Assembly: GCA_943328975.2 (NCBI GenBank)
Contig: CALQCC020000038.1
Span: forward strand, 1 to 42,703
DNA length: 42,703 nt
Origin: Bordetella parapertussis
Lineage (GTDB): Bacteria; Acidobacteriota; Terriglobia; Bryobacterales; Bryobacteraceae
Reading direction: 5' to 3'
The number at the start of each line of letters is the position of its first letter. The first letter of the stretch is position 1. The position numbers and the translations under genes are program-made. A model generated the notes under the pieces. The model worked only from the letters and a program-made list of their open reading frames with translations, ran no database searches and was not told where the DNA came from. This document shows positions 28,022 to 36,594 of this stretch, one piece after another.

Positions 28022-28533
28022 TAGAAGTTCTCCAGAATCGACGTGACCACTTGCTGCGCCACACGCTCACTGGCGCGTTTCACCGCAAGGTCGCTCTCTT
28101 CAAAGTATTCGCTGGAGTTCGCGCTGATTTGGTAGCTCTCTTTGACCTCGAAGGCGGGGCGCTGAAACAGGATCTTGCCAGTGGCGCGTTCGGTCAGAGT
28201 GACCTGCATGGTAACGTGCAGGTCGGCCACGTTGGCGCGCTGCGCGACAGGGTCGAAGATCGTGGGGTTGTTGGTGTAGTTCAGGATCGTACCGCTCAAG
28301 ACCATGTCCGCTTGCCCAGGGTCGGTGACAACACGATAGCGCGTGTGCGTGATGAACTCCCGAGCGAAGGCCTGCGGCATCACATCGTTGAGCTTGTACC
28401 GGATCGTGGAATTAGTGAACGCGGGAATGGCGACGGTTTTCAGCGATGGCGGCAAGAGGTCCGCTTTGCCTGCGACACGATAGCCGCAAGAAGATAGCGA
28501 GGCGAGCAGGACCAGTCCGAGCAGCGTTTTCAC
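28021..28533 (-). CDS. lptE: LPS-assembly lipoprotein LptE
   Basis: The 170-aa precursor has a lipoprotein signal VKTLLGLVLLASLSSC, with Cys16 followed by GYRVAG, the classic LptE start. The mature part contains LKTVAIPAFTNST and MVLSGTILNYTNNP blocks of the family. LptE plugs and supports the LptD barrel that delivers LPS to the outer surface. The start GTG 28533 overlaps the upstream gene's stop by 4 bp. An upstream in-frame ATG at 28608 would hide the signal peptide. lptE next to holA is a common arrangement. Confidence 0.9.
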   Translation of the reverse strand: MKTLLGLVLLASLSSCGYRVAGKADLLPPSLKTVAIPAFTNSTIRYKLNDVMPQAFAREFITHTRYRVVTDPGQADMVLSGTILNYTNNPTIFDPVAQRANVADLHVTMQVTLTERATGKILFQRPAFEVKESYQISANSSEYFEESDLAVKRASERVAQQVVTSILENF

Positions 28534-29546
28534 ACCCGCTCCTTGGCGACTGCGATGGCGTTCTCGGCGGATAGGCGCAAGTTGTCGGCGACCATCCAGA
28601 TCCAACACGCACGCGGATTGTTGCGATCGGCCTGGATCGCGCCGACACTGAGACCGCTCTGTCCTGCAATGTTCGCATTCGAAGGCGGCTCATCGGGACG
28701 TACATCGATCCCGGCCGCGGTCAAGATGCGGCTGAGTTGCTTGGTATCGACATTCGTTTCAAACTCGACCCAAATGGACATGCTGTGTCCGTGGAACACG
28801 GGAGCCTGCACCAAGCGGATGGACGGCATCGGTATCGCGGTCCAGGCGGAGAGTAGGGCTGCGGTGTCCTGGTGGATGCGCTGTTCGATTCCTTCGAGGG
28901 GTTCCAACGCCTCGTCGCCGTAGCGCGCGAGTAGGTTGAACGCCAGTTGTGTATCGAAAACGGTGATGTCGAGTTTCTTGAACGCGAGGACGCTCACCGT
29001 TTGCTTGCGAAGTTCCTCGATGCCGCGCCGGCCGCGTTCACTGGCTGGCTCGAATACGTGAACGACGGAAGCTGTAATTTTGGCGGCTGCAGTCAGTCGC
29101 GTCAGCAACATCGTGAGGGCGATGGCGCCTGGATGGGCGATGACTTGAACTGCCGAATCGGTCGGCTTGGTCGCCTTGGGCTCAGCAGAGGGCGCGCGCA
29201 ATCGCGCTTTGGGCTGCTCTGCGAGCGATCCGGTGAGGTCGATCAATAGCCGTCCCCCGGCGTTCGGGCTCAGCTTCAGTGTCCGTCGGCTCGATGCGGG
29301 GGAGCCTGCAAGATAGGCGACGGTAGTGCCTTCCAGGCTAGCTGCTGAGAGAGGCAACATGACTACGGCTTCTTCATCGTCAGCGGTCAAGACCGTAGCG
29401 TCTTCCGCCGCAGCGGAGATCAATTGCACGCGGGGAGCCGGCTTTTCGGCTTCGAGTAGTTCGCGAATTTCACGTGCCAGCAGGGAATCGCCGCCTATGA
29501 TGGCGACCTGCTGTTGTTTCGGAAACGGCAGTGTTGCCTTAGCCAA
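28530..29546 (-). CDS. Aspartate-semialdehyde dehydrogenase-like pseudoenzyme
   Basis: The 338-aa protein follows the Asd fold order. Residues 13-30 form the Rossmann start, but the glycine loop is altered to IIGGDSLLAREI. The active-site block is VIAHPGAIAL at 135-144, where real Asd has a catalytic Cys; here that position is A141. The late Asd block APVFHGHSMSIWVEF and the C-terminal DNLRLSAENAIAVA are kept. Loss of the Cys and of the NADP loop suggests a non-catalytic protein, as known for USG-1-type paralogs. The start is TTG 29546, with GGAGG 6 nt upstream; it overlaps pssA by 8 bp. Its place between pssA and lptE hints at an envelope role. Confidence 0.8.
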   Translation of the reverse strand: MAKATLPFPKQQQVAIIGGDSLLAREIRELLEAEKPAPRVQLISAAAEDATVLTADDEEAVVMLPLSAASLEGTTVAYLAGSPASSRRTLKLSPNAGGRLLIDLTGSLAEQPKARLRAPSAEPKATKPTDSAVQVIAHPGAIALTMLLTRLTAAAKITASVVHVFEPASERGRRGIEELRKQTVSVLAFKKLDITVFDTQLAFNLLARYGDEALEPLEGIEQRIHQDTAALLSAWTAIPMPSIRLVQAPVFHGHSMSIWVEFETNVDTKQLSRILTAAGIDVRPDEPPSNANIAGQSGLSVGAIQADRNNPRACWIWMVADNLRLSAENAIAVAKERV

Positions 29547-30441
29547 GTTGAGCCTCCGGGCTGGGGGTATCGGTCGGATTACGGGGTCCGCGGAATCGCC
29601 GCCGAATCAGTCCTCCGATGCGAATGACGATGCCGCTACCGACGTACGCGGTGGCGATGGCCAGCAATACAGGTCTAGGAAAGGCCCAGACCAAATAGAT
29701 CAAGATGGCCGCCACGACGAACGCGAACTTCGATTGTGGTCGGAGCAGATTGAAATCCTTGAAGCTGGGGTATCGCCAGGTGCTTACCATCAAAAACGAA
29801 AGCACAGCCAACAGGGCCAGCCAAACGAGAGAGAAGATCCAGGAGCGCAGCGGTGTGCTGCCCGCAGCGAAGATGATGGACGCGATCACGGCCGCTGCGG
29901 CTGGAATCGCCAGGCCCACGAAGTACTTGCGGCCTGGACGCCCCGGATTCTTGGGAATCGGATTGATGGAAATGTTAAAGCGCGCAAGGCGCATGGCACC
30001 ACAGAGCAGGTAGATAAAGGAAAGCAGGTAGCCGGCGCCGCGCAGTTGCTCAATCGTAAACGGTGCCGGAGGGGCGCTGGTGAACTCCAGTCCCCAGGCG
30101 TAGGCCATCACTGCGGGAGCGATGCCAAAGGTCACAACATCGGCCATCGAATCCATCTCGCGCCCGAAATCACTGACGGTGTTCGTCATGCGCGCGATGC
30201 GGCCGTCGAGTCCGTCCAGGCCGACTGCCCAGCCGACCGCTTGTGCGGCGGCAGAAAAATGCTCGCTGGCCGTAGAGATGTTGGCGGCGGTTTCCATGGA
30301 GCCGCGGAACGATTCCATGATGGCGAAGAAACCCAGGAATACGTTGCCTGCCGTGAAGAACGTAGGCAGCGCGTACGCCGCACGCCGGGGTTTACGATCC
30401 GGAGACTGCGGATCGATCAGATGCTCGCGAAGATTCTTCAT
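29539..30441 (-). CDS. pssA: CDP-diacylglycerol--serine O-phosphatidyltransferase
   Basis: This membrane enzyme of 300 aa transfers the phosphatidyl group from CDP-DAG to serine. The CDP-alcohol phosphotransferase motif is complete: D79-G80, A83-R84, G93, D97 and D101 (LDGRIAR, then DFGREMDSMAD). About seven or eight hydrophobic segments are seen. The N-terminal PTFFTAGNVFLGFFAI is typical of the type II (Bacillus-like) PssA. The start ATG 30441 overlaps the psd stop by 4 bp; the frame continues upstream only as a shadow of psd. A Pro/Arg-rich tail of about 25 residues follows the last helix. Confidence 0.94.
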   Translation of the reverse strand: MKNLREHLIDPQSPDRKPRRAAYALPTFFTAGNVFLGFFAIMESFRGSMETAANISTASEHFSAAAQAVGWAVGLDGLDGRIARMTNTVSDFGREMDSMADVVTFGIAPAVMAYAWGLEFTSAPPAPFTIEQLRGAGYLLSFIYLLCGAMRLARFNISINPIPKNPGRPGRKYFVGLAIPAAAAVIASIIFAAGSTPLRSWIFSLVWLALLAVLSFLMVSTWRYPSFKDFNLLRPQSKFAFVVAAILIYLVWAFPRPVLLAIATAYVGSGIVIRIGGLIRRRFRGPRNPTDTPSPEAQLG

Positions 30442-31076
30442 GCCGTCTCTCGCATGCGGGCAATGACGGAAGAACCTGCTTTCACTCGGCTGCCGACCGT
30501 CGCTGTGACCTGCCATTCGGGTCCAAAAATGATATCGACGCGGGAGCCGAACTTGATCAGGCCGACGCGTTCGCCGGCTTGCAGGATGTCGCCAACCTTC
30601 TTGTAGCAAATGATGCGGCGGGCGATCAGGCCTGCGATTTGGCTGAATACGACTTTCGTCTTTCGACCTCCGACGGTGCCCTCTACGGTGAACACGTTCT
30701 GTTCATTCGCCGAACTCGCCTTCGGGTTGGCGGCATTGAGAAACTCGCCGGTCTTGTATTCGATGGCGGTGATTTTGCCTGGAATCGGGGTGCGATTTAC
30801 GTGAACGTCGAAGATGTTGAGGAAGATACTGATCGTGGTGCCGCCTGCGTCGTTCTGTCGTACGATCACGACTTTGCCGTCGGCCGGCGAAATTGCAACG
30901 GGACCAGGGGGCAGTTCACGTTCCGGATCGCGGAAGAAGTTCAAACAAAATACGGCCAGAATGTAGAACGGAATGGCCCAGGGCCAGCCCTCTAAATATG
31001 TGACCGCCGCGGCGCCGATTAAGAAGCCAGCAGCATAGGAGTAGCCGTAAGACACCATTCCTTTCCATTGTCGCAT
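30438..31076 (-). CDS. psd: Phosphatidylserine decarboxylase, short form
   Basis: The 212-aa proenzyme decarboxylates phosphatidylserine to phosphatidylethanolamine. It is the short type found in archaea and many bacteria. Two N-terminal hydrophobic segments (8-24, 33-46) are followed by FFRDPERELP, SPADGKVV, FDVHVNRTPIPG and the self-cleavage site FGS (G177-S178), which makes the pyruvoyl group. With pssA it completes PE synthesis. It is the first gene of the five-gene operon and is divergent from the CorA-like gene. Confidence 0.95.
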   Translation of the reverse strand: MRQWKGMVSYGYSYAAGFLIGAAAVTYLEGWPWAIPFYILAVFCLNFFRDPERELPPGPVAISPADGKVVIVRQNDAGGTTISIFLNIFDVHVNRTPIPGKITAIEYKTGEFLNAANPKASSANEQNVFTVEGTVGGRKTKVVFSQIAGLIARRIICYKKVGDILQAGERVGLIKFGSRVDIIFGPEWQVTATVGSRVKAGSSVIARMRETA

Positions 31077-31101
31077 CCGGCGGCGGGCTAGCGCCTAAGC
31101 A

Positions 31102-31107
31102 TATAAT
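31102..31107 (+). promoter_or_regulatory. Consensus -10 box (TATAAT) next to the CorA-like gene start
   Basis: A perfect TATAAT lies 10 nt before ATG 31118. A start 6-8 nt downstream would give a leader of about 2-5 nt, so the transcript would be leaderless or nearly so. No -35 hexamer at proper spacing is evident. Confidence 0.5.
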
Positions 31108-31117
31108 CGTGAGAATC

Positions 31118-32764
31118 ATGCCTGTGAACGCGCAGCACCTTCATACGTACTTCTTCTTCCCGTTTTCCATCGATAAAGAAGGCGTGCGTGAGACGCATGG
31201 TCACATCTGGAAGGAAGACACTCGCTGGATCGACGGGTTGGACGAGTGGATCGGCTCACACCAGCCTCCCTATCTGGATATGGTGTGGAAGCGGACGCCC
31301 TACACGCAGTTCGACCTGAACTCGCGCGCCTACCAGGACATGATTTTCTTCCACCCGATTGTGCGCCGCGTGTTTTTCGACACGACCGGGCAAGAGGGCA
31401 GTCGCGAGGCCTTGTTGCGCTGCTACACCATGCATCCTCCGATTGGGGGCAAGCTGTATTACGAGTGTGAGGACAACAAGGGCGGCAAGGCCTCGGTGGA
31501 GATCACCGATCTTCGCTTGTTCCTTTTCGCCAACGGAATCGGAATCTTGTCGCTGGGCGTCGAAGCCTGGAACTTGCCCGTCAAACACGCACTGTGGATC
31601 AACGAATCCATGCGTAAGGTGTACCCGTCGAGCGCTCGCCAGATTCGTGAAGGGCGGTCGCCCAGTCGCTCGGCTTTGGTTCTCGACCAGAAGGGAACTC
31701 GGACCCGTCTGGCGGAGGAGACCGCGGAAACAGGCGTAATGGTGGGATTCCAGCCTCCGCTGGCGCGGACGATCAAGTCTCTGATCTACTTCGCGGAATA
31801 CAACAAACAAGAATTCGAGCCAGTACTGGACGAGCGCATGATCGTGTACACGTACCTGGAGATCGATCCTGCCAGCGTAGCCGCCAACTACAAGGACTCC
31901 GAGGAGTATCAGGTGCTCCTCAGCCGCTTGCTCTACGTTGAACACGACGGCGAGTCTTACCGTTACGAAGTGAACTTCTTGCGCGAACGCATGCAGGAAC
32001 ACTTATATCGACGCTGGGCGCATCAGGGGACCTATTACGGATTTACAAGTTACAGCAATGTCACCGCTGCCATTGGACAGTTCGATTGCGGCGGACACCA
32101 GTTATCCGAAGGCTTCCTGATCCATCGCATGTTCGACACGCGCTACTACTTGATGGCCTTGGTGGGCCTCTTCTATCGCGCAACACTGCTCGACTTCGGC
32201 GAGCGCACCGCGTTGGTTTCGCGGCGACTTTATGAGTCGGATCGTCACTTGACGCCGGACAATGTCCTAGCTGCAAACCACCTGCGTAGCGAGTTTCTAC
32301 ACTTTTCCAACTACTGGCACTTCGACGAACTGGCCAACAAAGAAGAGGAGTTGGAACATTTCGAGCTGCAATGTCAGTTCTATCGCATCAATGCGATGAA
32401 GGAAGAGATCGAGCAGGAAGTCGAATCGTTAGGGGCTTCAGTGCAGGAACACTATCAGTTCCGCAACACCGAAGCGATCAACCGGGTCGCGATGCTCAGT
32501 CTCATCCTCGGCATCGGTGCGATGATCACTGGGTTCTTCGGCATGAACTTCGGTCGAGGATTTGCCGAGACGTTGTTTGAACCGATGGGAAGTTTCCCGC
32601 TGATTCATTTCGGGTCGATTGCGTTTGTCATCTTGATCGCACTCGGTGTGCTGTTGTTCTCGGTTTACGTCGTGGTCGTCAACTGGGCCGATTACCGCGA
32701 TATTTTGGATCCTCACGGGAAGAAGGTCCGCGCCCGCAGTTTGCGGCGGGATCTCGATATCTAA
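31118..32764 (+). CDS. Divergent CorA-like membrane protein with a large N-terminal domain
   Basis: The 548-aa product ends with a CorA-like module. A long charged helix (about 400-450, EEELEHFELQCQFY and EEIEQEVESLGASVQEHYQF) is followed by TM1 (VAMLSLILGIGAMITGFFGMNF), with the Mg2+/Co2+ transporter signature GMN at about 475-477, a short loop, TM2 (about 497-520) and a basic tail. The first 400 residues are soluble, rich in aromatic residues, and not recognisable as the standard CorA N-domain. Divalent-cation transport is inferred from GMN and topology only. ATG 31118 is preferred over GTG 31109 because of the TATAAT at 31102. The stop overlaps that of the convergent M1 peptidase by 4 bp. 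Confidence 0.7.
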   Translation: MPVNAQHLHTYFFFPFSIDKEGVRETHGHIWKEDTRWIDGLDEWIGSHQPPYLDMVWKRTPYTQFDLNSRAYQDMIFFHPIVRRVFFDTTGQEGSREALLRCYTMHPPIGGKLYYECEDNKGGKASVEITDLRLFLFANGIGILSLGVEAWNLPVKHALWINESMRKVYPSSARQIREGRSPSRSALVLDQKGTRTRLAEETAETGVMVGFQPPLARTIKSLIYFAEYNKQEFEPVLDERMIVYTYLEIDPASVAANYKDSEEYQVLLSRLLYVEHDGESYRYEVNFLRERMQEHLYRRWAHQGTYYGFTSYSNVTAAIGQFDCGGHQLSEGFLIHRMFDTRYYLMALVGLFYRATLLDFGERTALVSRRLYESDRHLTPDNVLAANHLRSEFLHFSNYWHFDELANKEEELEHFELQCQFYRINAMKEEIEQEVESLGASVQEHYQFRNTEAINRVAMLSLILGIGAMITGFFGMNFGRGFAETLFEPMGSFPLIHFGSIAFVILIALGVLLFSVYVVVVNWADYRDILDPHGKKVRARSLRRDLDI

Positions 32765-35238
32765 CGTTCGGTCGCGAGAATCAGGTTCGTCGGGACCGAG
32801 ATACGCGACGGAACTTGCGGCAGGGTGAAGGAGAACGTCTCGGTTTGGTCGGCCGAGCGAACCCATTCTACGCGGCGCGCTCCGCCGGGTAGTTGGATCT
32901 CCAGAGGGATCTCTGTTGTGAAATCCGAAAATACGCCGCGTTGCGGTGATTGCTCATAGGCGACCGAACCAGACACGCGTACCGACGGTGCGCGCCCAGT
33001 GGTGCTGTATTTAATTCGCACAGCCGGGATTCCCGTGGAACGCACCCAGCTATCGAAAAATCCATCCACAGCTTCGGCGGTAGCCACGGGCGGTTCCGTT
33101 GCGGCCGCGCGCTTCGCCGCAAATTCTTTGATCAAGTTCTGAAAATTCTGGGTGGTGACCGGCTTGAGTTCAAAGCGGCGTCGCAGTTCGCCCAGCATCG
33201 CGAGAAAACGTTCGTCGCCCATCCGGTGGCGCAGCATGTGCAGGATCCAAGCGCCTTTTTCGTAGGTGATCGTGCGCCATGTGTCGGTGTTGCGTGCAGA
33301 CTCTAAGCGATAGCCCCAGGTGAGCGGACCAAAGGAATCGATAGTCCCCCCATCCATGCTTGACGCGAGCAGGTCCAGCCGGAAATCGTTCAACTCGGCC
33401 TGCATGGTAGCCGTGCCACGTTTCTTCTCCAGCCACATCAGGGCGGAATAGTGGGCTAGCGCTTCCATGAGCCACTCGTCTTGATAGCCAGCCGGAGAAA
33501 CGACATTGCCCCACCACTGATGTGCCACCTCGTGCGCCGCCATCAGGTCGGAGAAGAATGTTTTTTGTCGGCCGTCTTGCGCGCTTTGCGGGCGTTGGGC
33601 CTCTTCAAGGTAAGAGAGAGTCGAGAGGTAGATCAGGCCTGGGAAACCTTGTCCAGTGGTGCCGGGAATCGGAGAGACGGTGAGCGTCTTGAGCGGCGGG
33701 GGTCCAAAGGTGGCGGAGAAGAAACGCAACGATTCCGCTACGTCCGAAGCAACCGCTTCGAGTCGTCCCAATGGATCGGGCGCTTGCGCGGTTTGAATTA
33801 CCGTTGTCGTTTGCGCACCTGTCTGAGGCGGTCCTCCACGATAGAGCGGCCGTACCTGTTGCGGAACCACCGTGGCCTTGGGGCGCGGTGCCAAGGCGGG
33901 GTCCAGTCCGCGGTTGCCGTAGACGTCCACCGCCATCCCATCCGCCACGTGCGAAATGCGCGCGTAGTTTCCCAGATTGAATCCGGCCACGCGAATCGGT
34001 CCAGCTGTTTGACGGCGCGTAATCCGAAAGTCACCTTCGGTCCGATCTTCCAGGACCTCCCCCGCAGTGACTAATGTGAGTCCTTTGGGATAGCGAAATT
34101 CCAGGCGATAGGTGGCGAACTCCAGCGCGAGCCGGGGATACCAGTTGGAACGCGCACCCACGGAATAGACGCCGTTGCCCCTATCCACGATCACGTCGCC
34201 TTCGTGTTCCAGTTCTAATTGGTGGATGCTGCCAGGCGCCAGTACCGTCGGCGCGACCACCAGAAACAAATCGTTTTCATCCGCTCGCAGCGCGCGCGTT
34301 CGTGCCGACTCCTGTAATACGATCTCCACGGGCAGACCATCTAGCCGGGCTGCGGTGACTTGCTCCGCTCGCGAGATGCCAAACGACAGAACTCGTCCGG
34401 GAGTCTTTCCAATGGTGAGTTGTGCGCGTGTGGTTGCTTTCAAACGCAGCGAATCGTCGAGTGCGGCCGTGATGTCATACGACGAGATGCTGTACGGTAC
34501 TTCACTTGCTCGTGCGGAACCTTGGCGATTTGCGCGCGCCGGGAAGCTCGTCCAGACGTCATAGGCGAAGGCTCCTTCATGCTGTGAAAGTTGGCCGGCC
34601 AGGATCTGGTCATCTCCCAGCGGATCAAATATGACGTCAAAATTTCCCAGCCGGTTGTTCTGCAGCGCTACGAAAAGGAAGCCTCCGCCGGGGCGCACCG
34701 GAGAGAGCATGTCGGCGACAATCCGCTGCGCCAGACTCTCGTTCAGGCTCTCGATGACCGGGTCCCATCTTGTTGCCAAAGCCTGCCCGATATCCGAGGC
34801 GGGTCGGCTGCGGCCTCCTGCGGCGATCTCATCCAACAGCATCTTGGCCGAGCCATCCGTAAAGGTCATGAGCGCGGCATCAAAGTGCTCGTCGAGGTTG
34901 GGGGTTCGGGTGAACTTGGCGAGGGACTGACGCTCGTCACGACGCGGAGGCAGCAGCAGCAGTTCACCGTCGGCGGGATCCTCGTCACCTGAGGTGAAGA
35001 CCGCCGCTAGCCGTTCTCCGGCTACAGGTTTGGTGAAGATCAGGTACCCGTCATTGAAGTACAACTTGATGTCATCGCGATTGAACGAAAGGTCGCGGAC
35101 CAAGTAACACTGTTCAGGATCAAGGGGTGCTTCACGAATCGCGCGGGCCAGGTCGGCACCCGGAGTTGAAGAGGGGGCAGGGGACTGAGCCCACAGAACG
35201 CCGGAAAGCATCGCGAGAAAGAGGGCGCTGTGCTTCAC
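32761..35238 (-). CDS. Secreted M1-family (gluzincin) aminopeptidase-like protein
   Basis: The 825-aa precursor has a signal peptide, MKHSALFLAMLSGVLWAQS. The first 330 residues are beta-rich without a clear family. The catalytic core has HEVAHQWWG and the third zinc ligand Glu 18 residues after the second His (DEWLMEALAHYSAL), the HExxH-x18-E pattern of M1 peptidases. The preceding GLIYLSTLSYLE occupies the place of the GxMEN substrate loop but does not match it, so the specificity may be unusual. A C-terminal beta domain ends the protein. It is last in the operon that begins at 37389. Confidence 0.85.
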   Translation of the reverse strand: MKHSALFLAMLSGVLWAQSPAPSSTPGADLARAIREAPLDPEQCYLVRDLSFNRDDIKLYFNDGYLIFTKPVAGERLAAVFTSGDEDPADGELLLLPPRRDERQSLAKFTRTPNLDEHFDAALMTFTDGSAKMLLDEIAAGGRSRPASDIGQALATRWDPVIESLNESLAQRIVADMLSPVRPGGGFLFVALQNNRLGNFDVIFDPLGDDQILAGQLSQHEGAFAYDVWTSFPARANRQGSARASEVPYSISSYDITAALDDSLRLKATTRAQLTIGKTPGRVLSFGISRAEQVTAARLDGLPVEIVLQESARTRALRADENDLFLVVAPTVLAPGSIHQLELEHEGDVIVDRGNGVYSVGARSNWYPRLALEFATYRLEFRYPKGLTLVTAGEVLEDRTEGDFRITRRQTAGPIRVAGFNLGNYARISHVADGMAVDVYGNRGLDPALAPRPKATVVPQQVRPLYRGGPPQTGAQTTTVIQTAQAPDPLGRLEAVASDVAESLRFFSATFGPPPLKTLTVSPIPGTTGQGFPGLIYLSTLSYLEEAQRPQSAQDGRQKTFFSDLMAAHEVAHQWWGNVVSPAGYQDEWLMEALAHYSALMWLEKKRGTATMQAELNDFRLDLLASSMDGGTIDSFGPLTWGYRLESARNTDTWRTITYEKGAWILHMLRHRMGDERFLAMLGELRRRFELKPVTTQNFQNLIKEFAAKRAAATEPPVATAEAVDGFFDSWVRSTGIPAVRIKYSTTGRAPSVRVSGSVAYEQSPQRGVFSDFTTEIPLEIQLPGGARRVEWVRSADQTETFSFTLPQVPSRISVPTNLILATER

Positions 35239-35263
35239 GGCGGATCGAGGGCTCCTCAGCAGG

Positions 35264-35767
35264 TCAGATGAACATTTCTTCGTCGAGCGTGGCGCGCTCC
35301 GGATTCGGACGGCGGCGCATCAAGTACTGCACGGCTGCTCCGACCCCGGCGGCGATTCCGGTGATACTGCGAATCGGCTTCAACACACCCTTGTGGACCA
35401 AGGCCACCGTGTCCTCGACGCGCGATAGAGCGTCCTCGACCACAGCTTCCGCGTAGGCCAATTGCTTGGTAGTCCGCTCCGCGGCATCGGTGAGAATGGA
35501 TTCCAGTTGCTTGACCTGTCGATACCCGGTATCCAGAATCAGATTCGACTTCTGACGAATTTCGGCGATGGTGACGCGACTTTCTTCAATGGCAACGCGC
35601 GAGGTATCCATTAAGGATTCCACCTTGGGCAGCACCGCGAGCACGCGCTGCTGCAACGTTACCGTGGCCTTGTACATCCCAAACAAGAGGCAGGCCTGGA
35701 TGACCAGCGCCACCGCCGAAACGATCACTGCGCCGGCCATGATATACAGCAACGTCGATTGGTCCAT
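35264..35767 (-). CDS. Single-pass membrane protein with long coiled coil
   Basis: The 167-aa product has a membrane helix at residues about 6-30 (LLYIMAGAVIVSAVALVIQACLLF, split here). A helical region with heptad-like hydrophobic spacing follows to about residue 130 (VESLMDTSRVAIEESRVTIAEI). A short hydrophobic/Gly segment (SITGIAAGVGAAVQYL) and an acidic tail end the protein. It resembles DUF948-type small envelope proteins that often accompany YtxH proteins. ATG 35767 is chosen because the helix then begins properly; an in-frame ATG at 35824 lies inside the YtxH gene. It is 4 bp behind that gene. Confidence 0.7.
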   Translation of the reverse strand: MDQSTLLYIMAGAVIVSAVALVIQACLLFGMYKATVTLQQRVLAVLPKVESLMDTSRVAIEESRVTIAEIRQKSNLILDTGYRQVKQLESILTDAAERTTKQLAYAEAVVEDALSRVEDTVALVHKGVLKPIRSITGIAAGVGAAVQYLMRRRPNPERATLDEEMFI

Positions 35768-35771
35768 GAAA

Positions 35772-36098
35772 CTAGTCGCTCTCCGTGGCAGCCGCCTCGC
35801 GGTAGGCTTGACGACCCGCTTCAACGGCCGCGGCGAGGGTTTCTTTGCGGCGCTGCAGCCCTTGCTTGCTGCGCTCCAATGCTTCGGCGGCGGTTTCTTG
35901 CAGGTCAGAGGTGCGGCGTTTCACATACTCAGCGCCCTCTTCGGCCTTGTCCTTCAACAAACGGCGGGTCTCTTCGCCAGATTGCGGGGCGAACAGCACT
36001 CCCACAGCTACGCCCAGGCCCAAACCCAGGAAGAAATACCCCAGCTTGTTGTCCTCTTCCACTATTACGTCGCCTTCACGTGCGTATCTTCTGGCCAT
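35772..36098 (-). CDS. YtxH-domain protein
   Basis: The 108-aa protein has a glycine-rich membrane segment, LGYFFLGLGLGVAVGVLFAP (residues about 19-38), followed by QSGEETRRLLKDKAEEG, the classic YtxH start. A charged helical tail ends the protein. The start ATG 36098 has GGGAG 5 nt upstream. YtxH proteins are stress-associated in Bacillus; their biochemical role is unknown. Together with the neighbouring coiled-coil protein it probably forms an envelope-anchored pair. Confidence 0.82.
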   Translation of the reverse strand: MARRYAREGDVIVEEDNKLGYFFLGLGLGVAVGVLFAPQSGEETRRLLKDKAEEGAEYVKRRTSDLQETAAEALERSKQGLQRRKETLAAAVEAGRQAYREAAATESD

Positions 36099-36144
36099 GG
36101 TGACTCCCTTCGCACCCCCAGAATAACTCACTTTGGTCTGGATG

Positions 36145-36591
36145 CTACGCCGGTCTGCGAGGAACCCAACAATTCGGCTTGGCCACGAACACGATCTCTC
36201 CGTTTTGATTGAAAGCGGTCGACGTGAGGCTGACGATACCGAAGTCTGGTTTTGAGCGCGAAGGCGTGATCTTGGTGACTTCTGTGACCACGCGCAAGGT
36301 GTCCCCGGGACGCACGGGCAAGGGCCACGCCAGGTTGTCGACGCCCAACCCGAGCATCGGAGTGTTGCCCAACATCCGCGCCTCGGCGTTCAGTTTCATC
36401 ACCAGTGCGGCGGTGTGCCATCCGCTGGCGATGAGTCCTTTGAACGCTCCCTGAGCCGCAGCTTCGCGATCCGTGTGCATCGGCTGAGGATCGAAACGCC
36501 GGGCGAATTCGAGGACTTCCTCTTCGTCCACGGTGATCGTGGGCGTCTCAAACTTATCGCCCACGGATAGATCTTCCAGATACCGGTCCAT
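36145..36591 (-). CDS. MaoC-family (R)-specific enoyl hydratase-like protein
   Basis: The 148-aa hot-dog-fold protein has the hydratase-2 motif with D34 and H39 (RRFDPQPMHTD), GLIASGWHTAAL (the overhanging segment) and WPLPVRPGDTLRV. Relatives hydrate trans-2-enoyl-CoA or related thioesters in fatty acid or polyhydroxyalkanoate metabolism. The natural substrate here is not evident. It is separated from the LytTR regulator by 3 bp. Confidence 0.87.
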   Translation of the reverse strand: MDRYLEDLSVGDKFETPTITVDEEEVLEFARRFDPQPMHTDREAAAQGAFKGLIASGWHTAALVMKLNAEARMLGNTPMLGLGVDNLAWPLPVRPGDTLRVVTEVTKITPSRSKPDFGIVSLTSTAFNQNGEIVFVAKPNCWVPRRPA

Positions 36592-36594
36592 ATT

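Noticed and set aside
29326-30606. 426-codon plus-strand frame opposite pssA and the Asd-like gene
   Set aside because: It is antisense to genes with clear motifs and operon overlaps; its composition is typical of a shadow frame.
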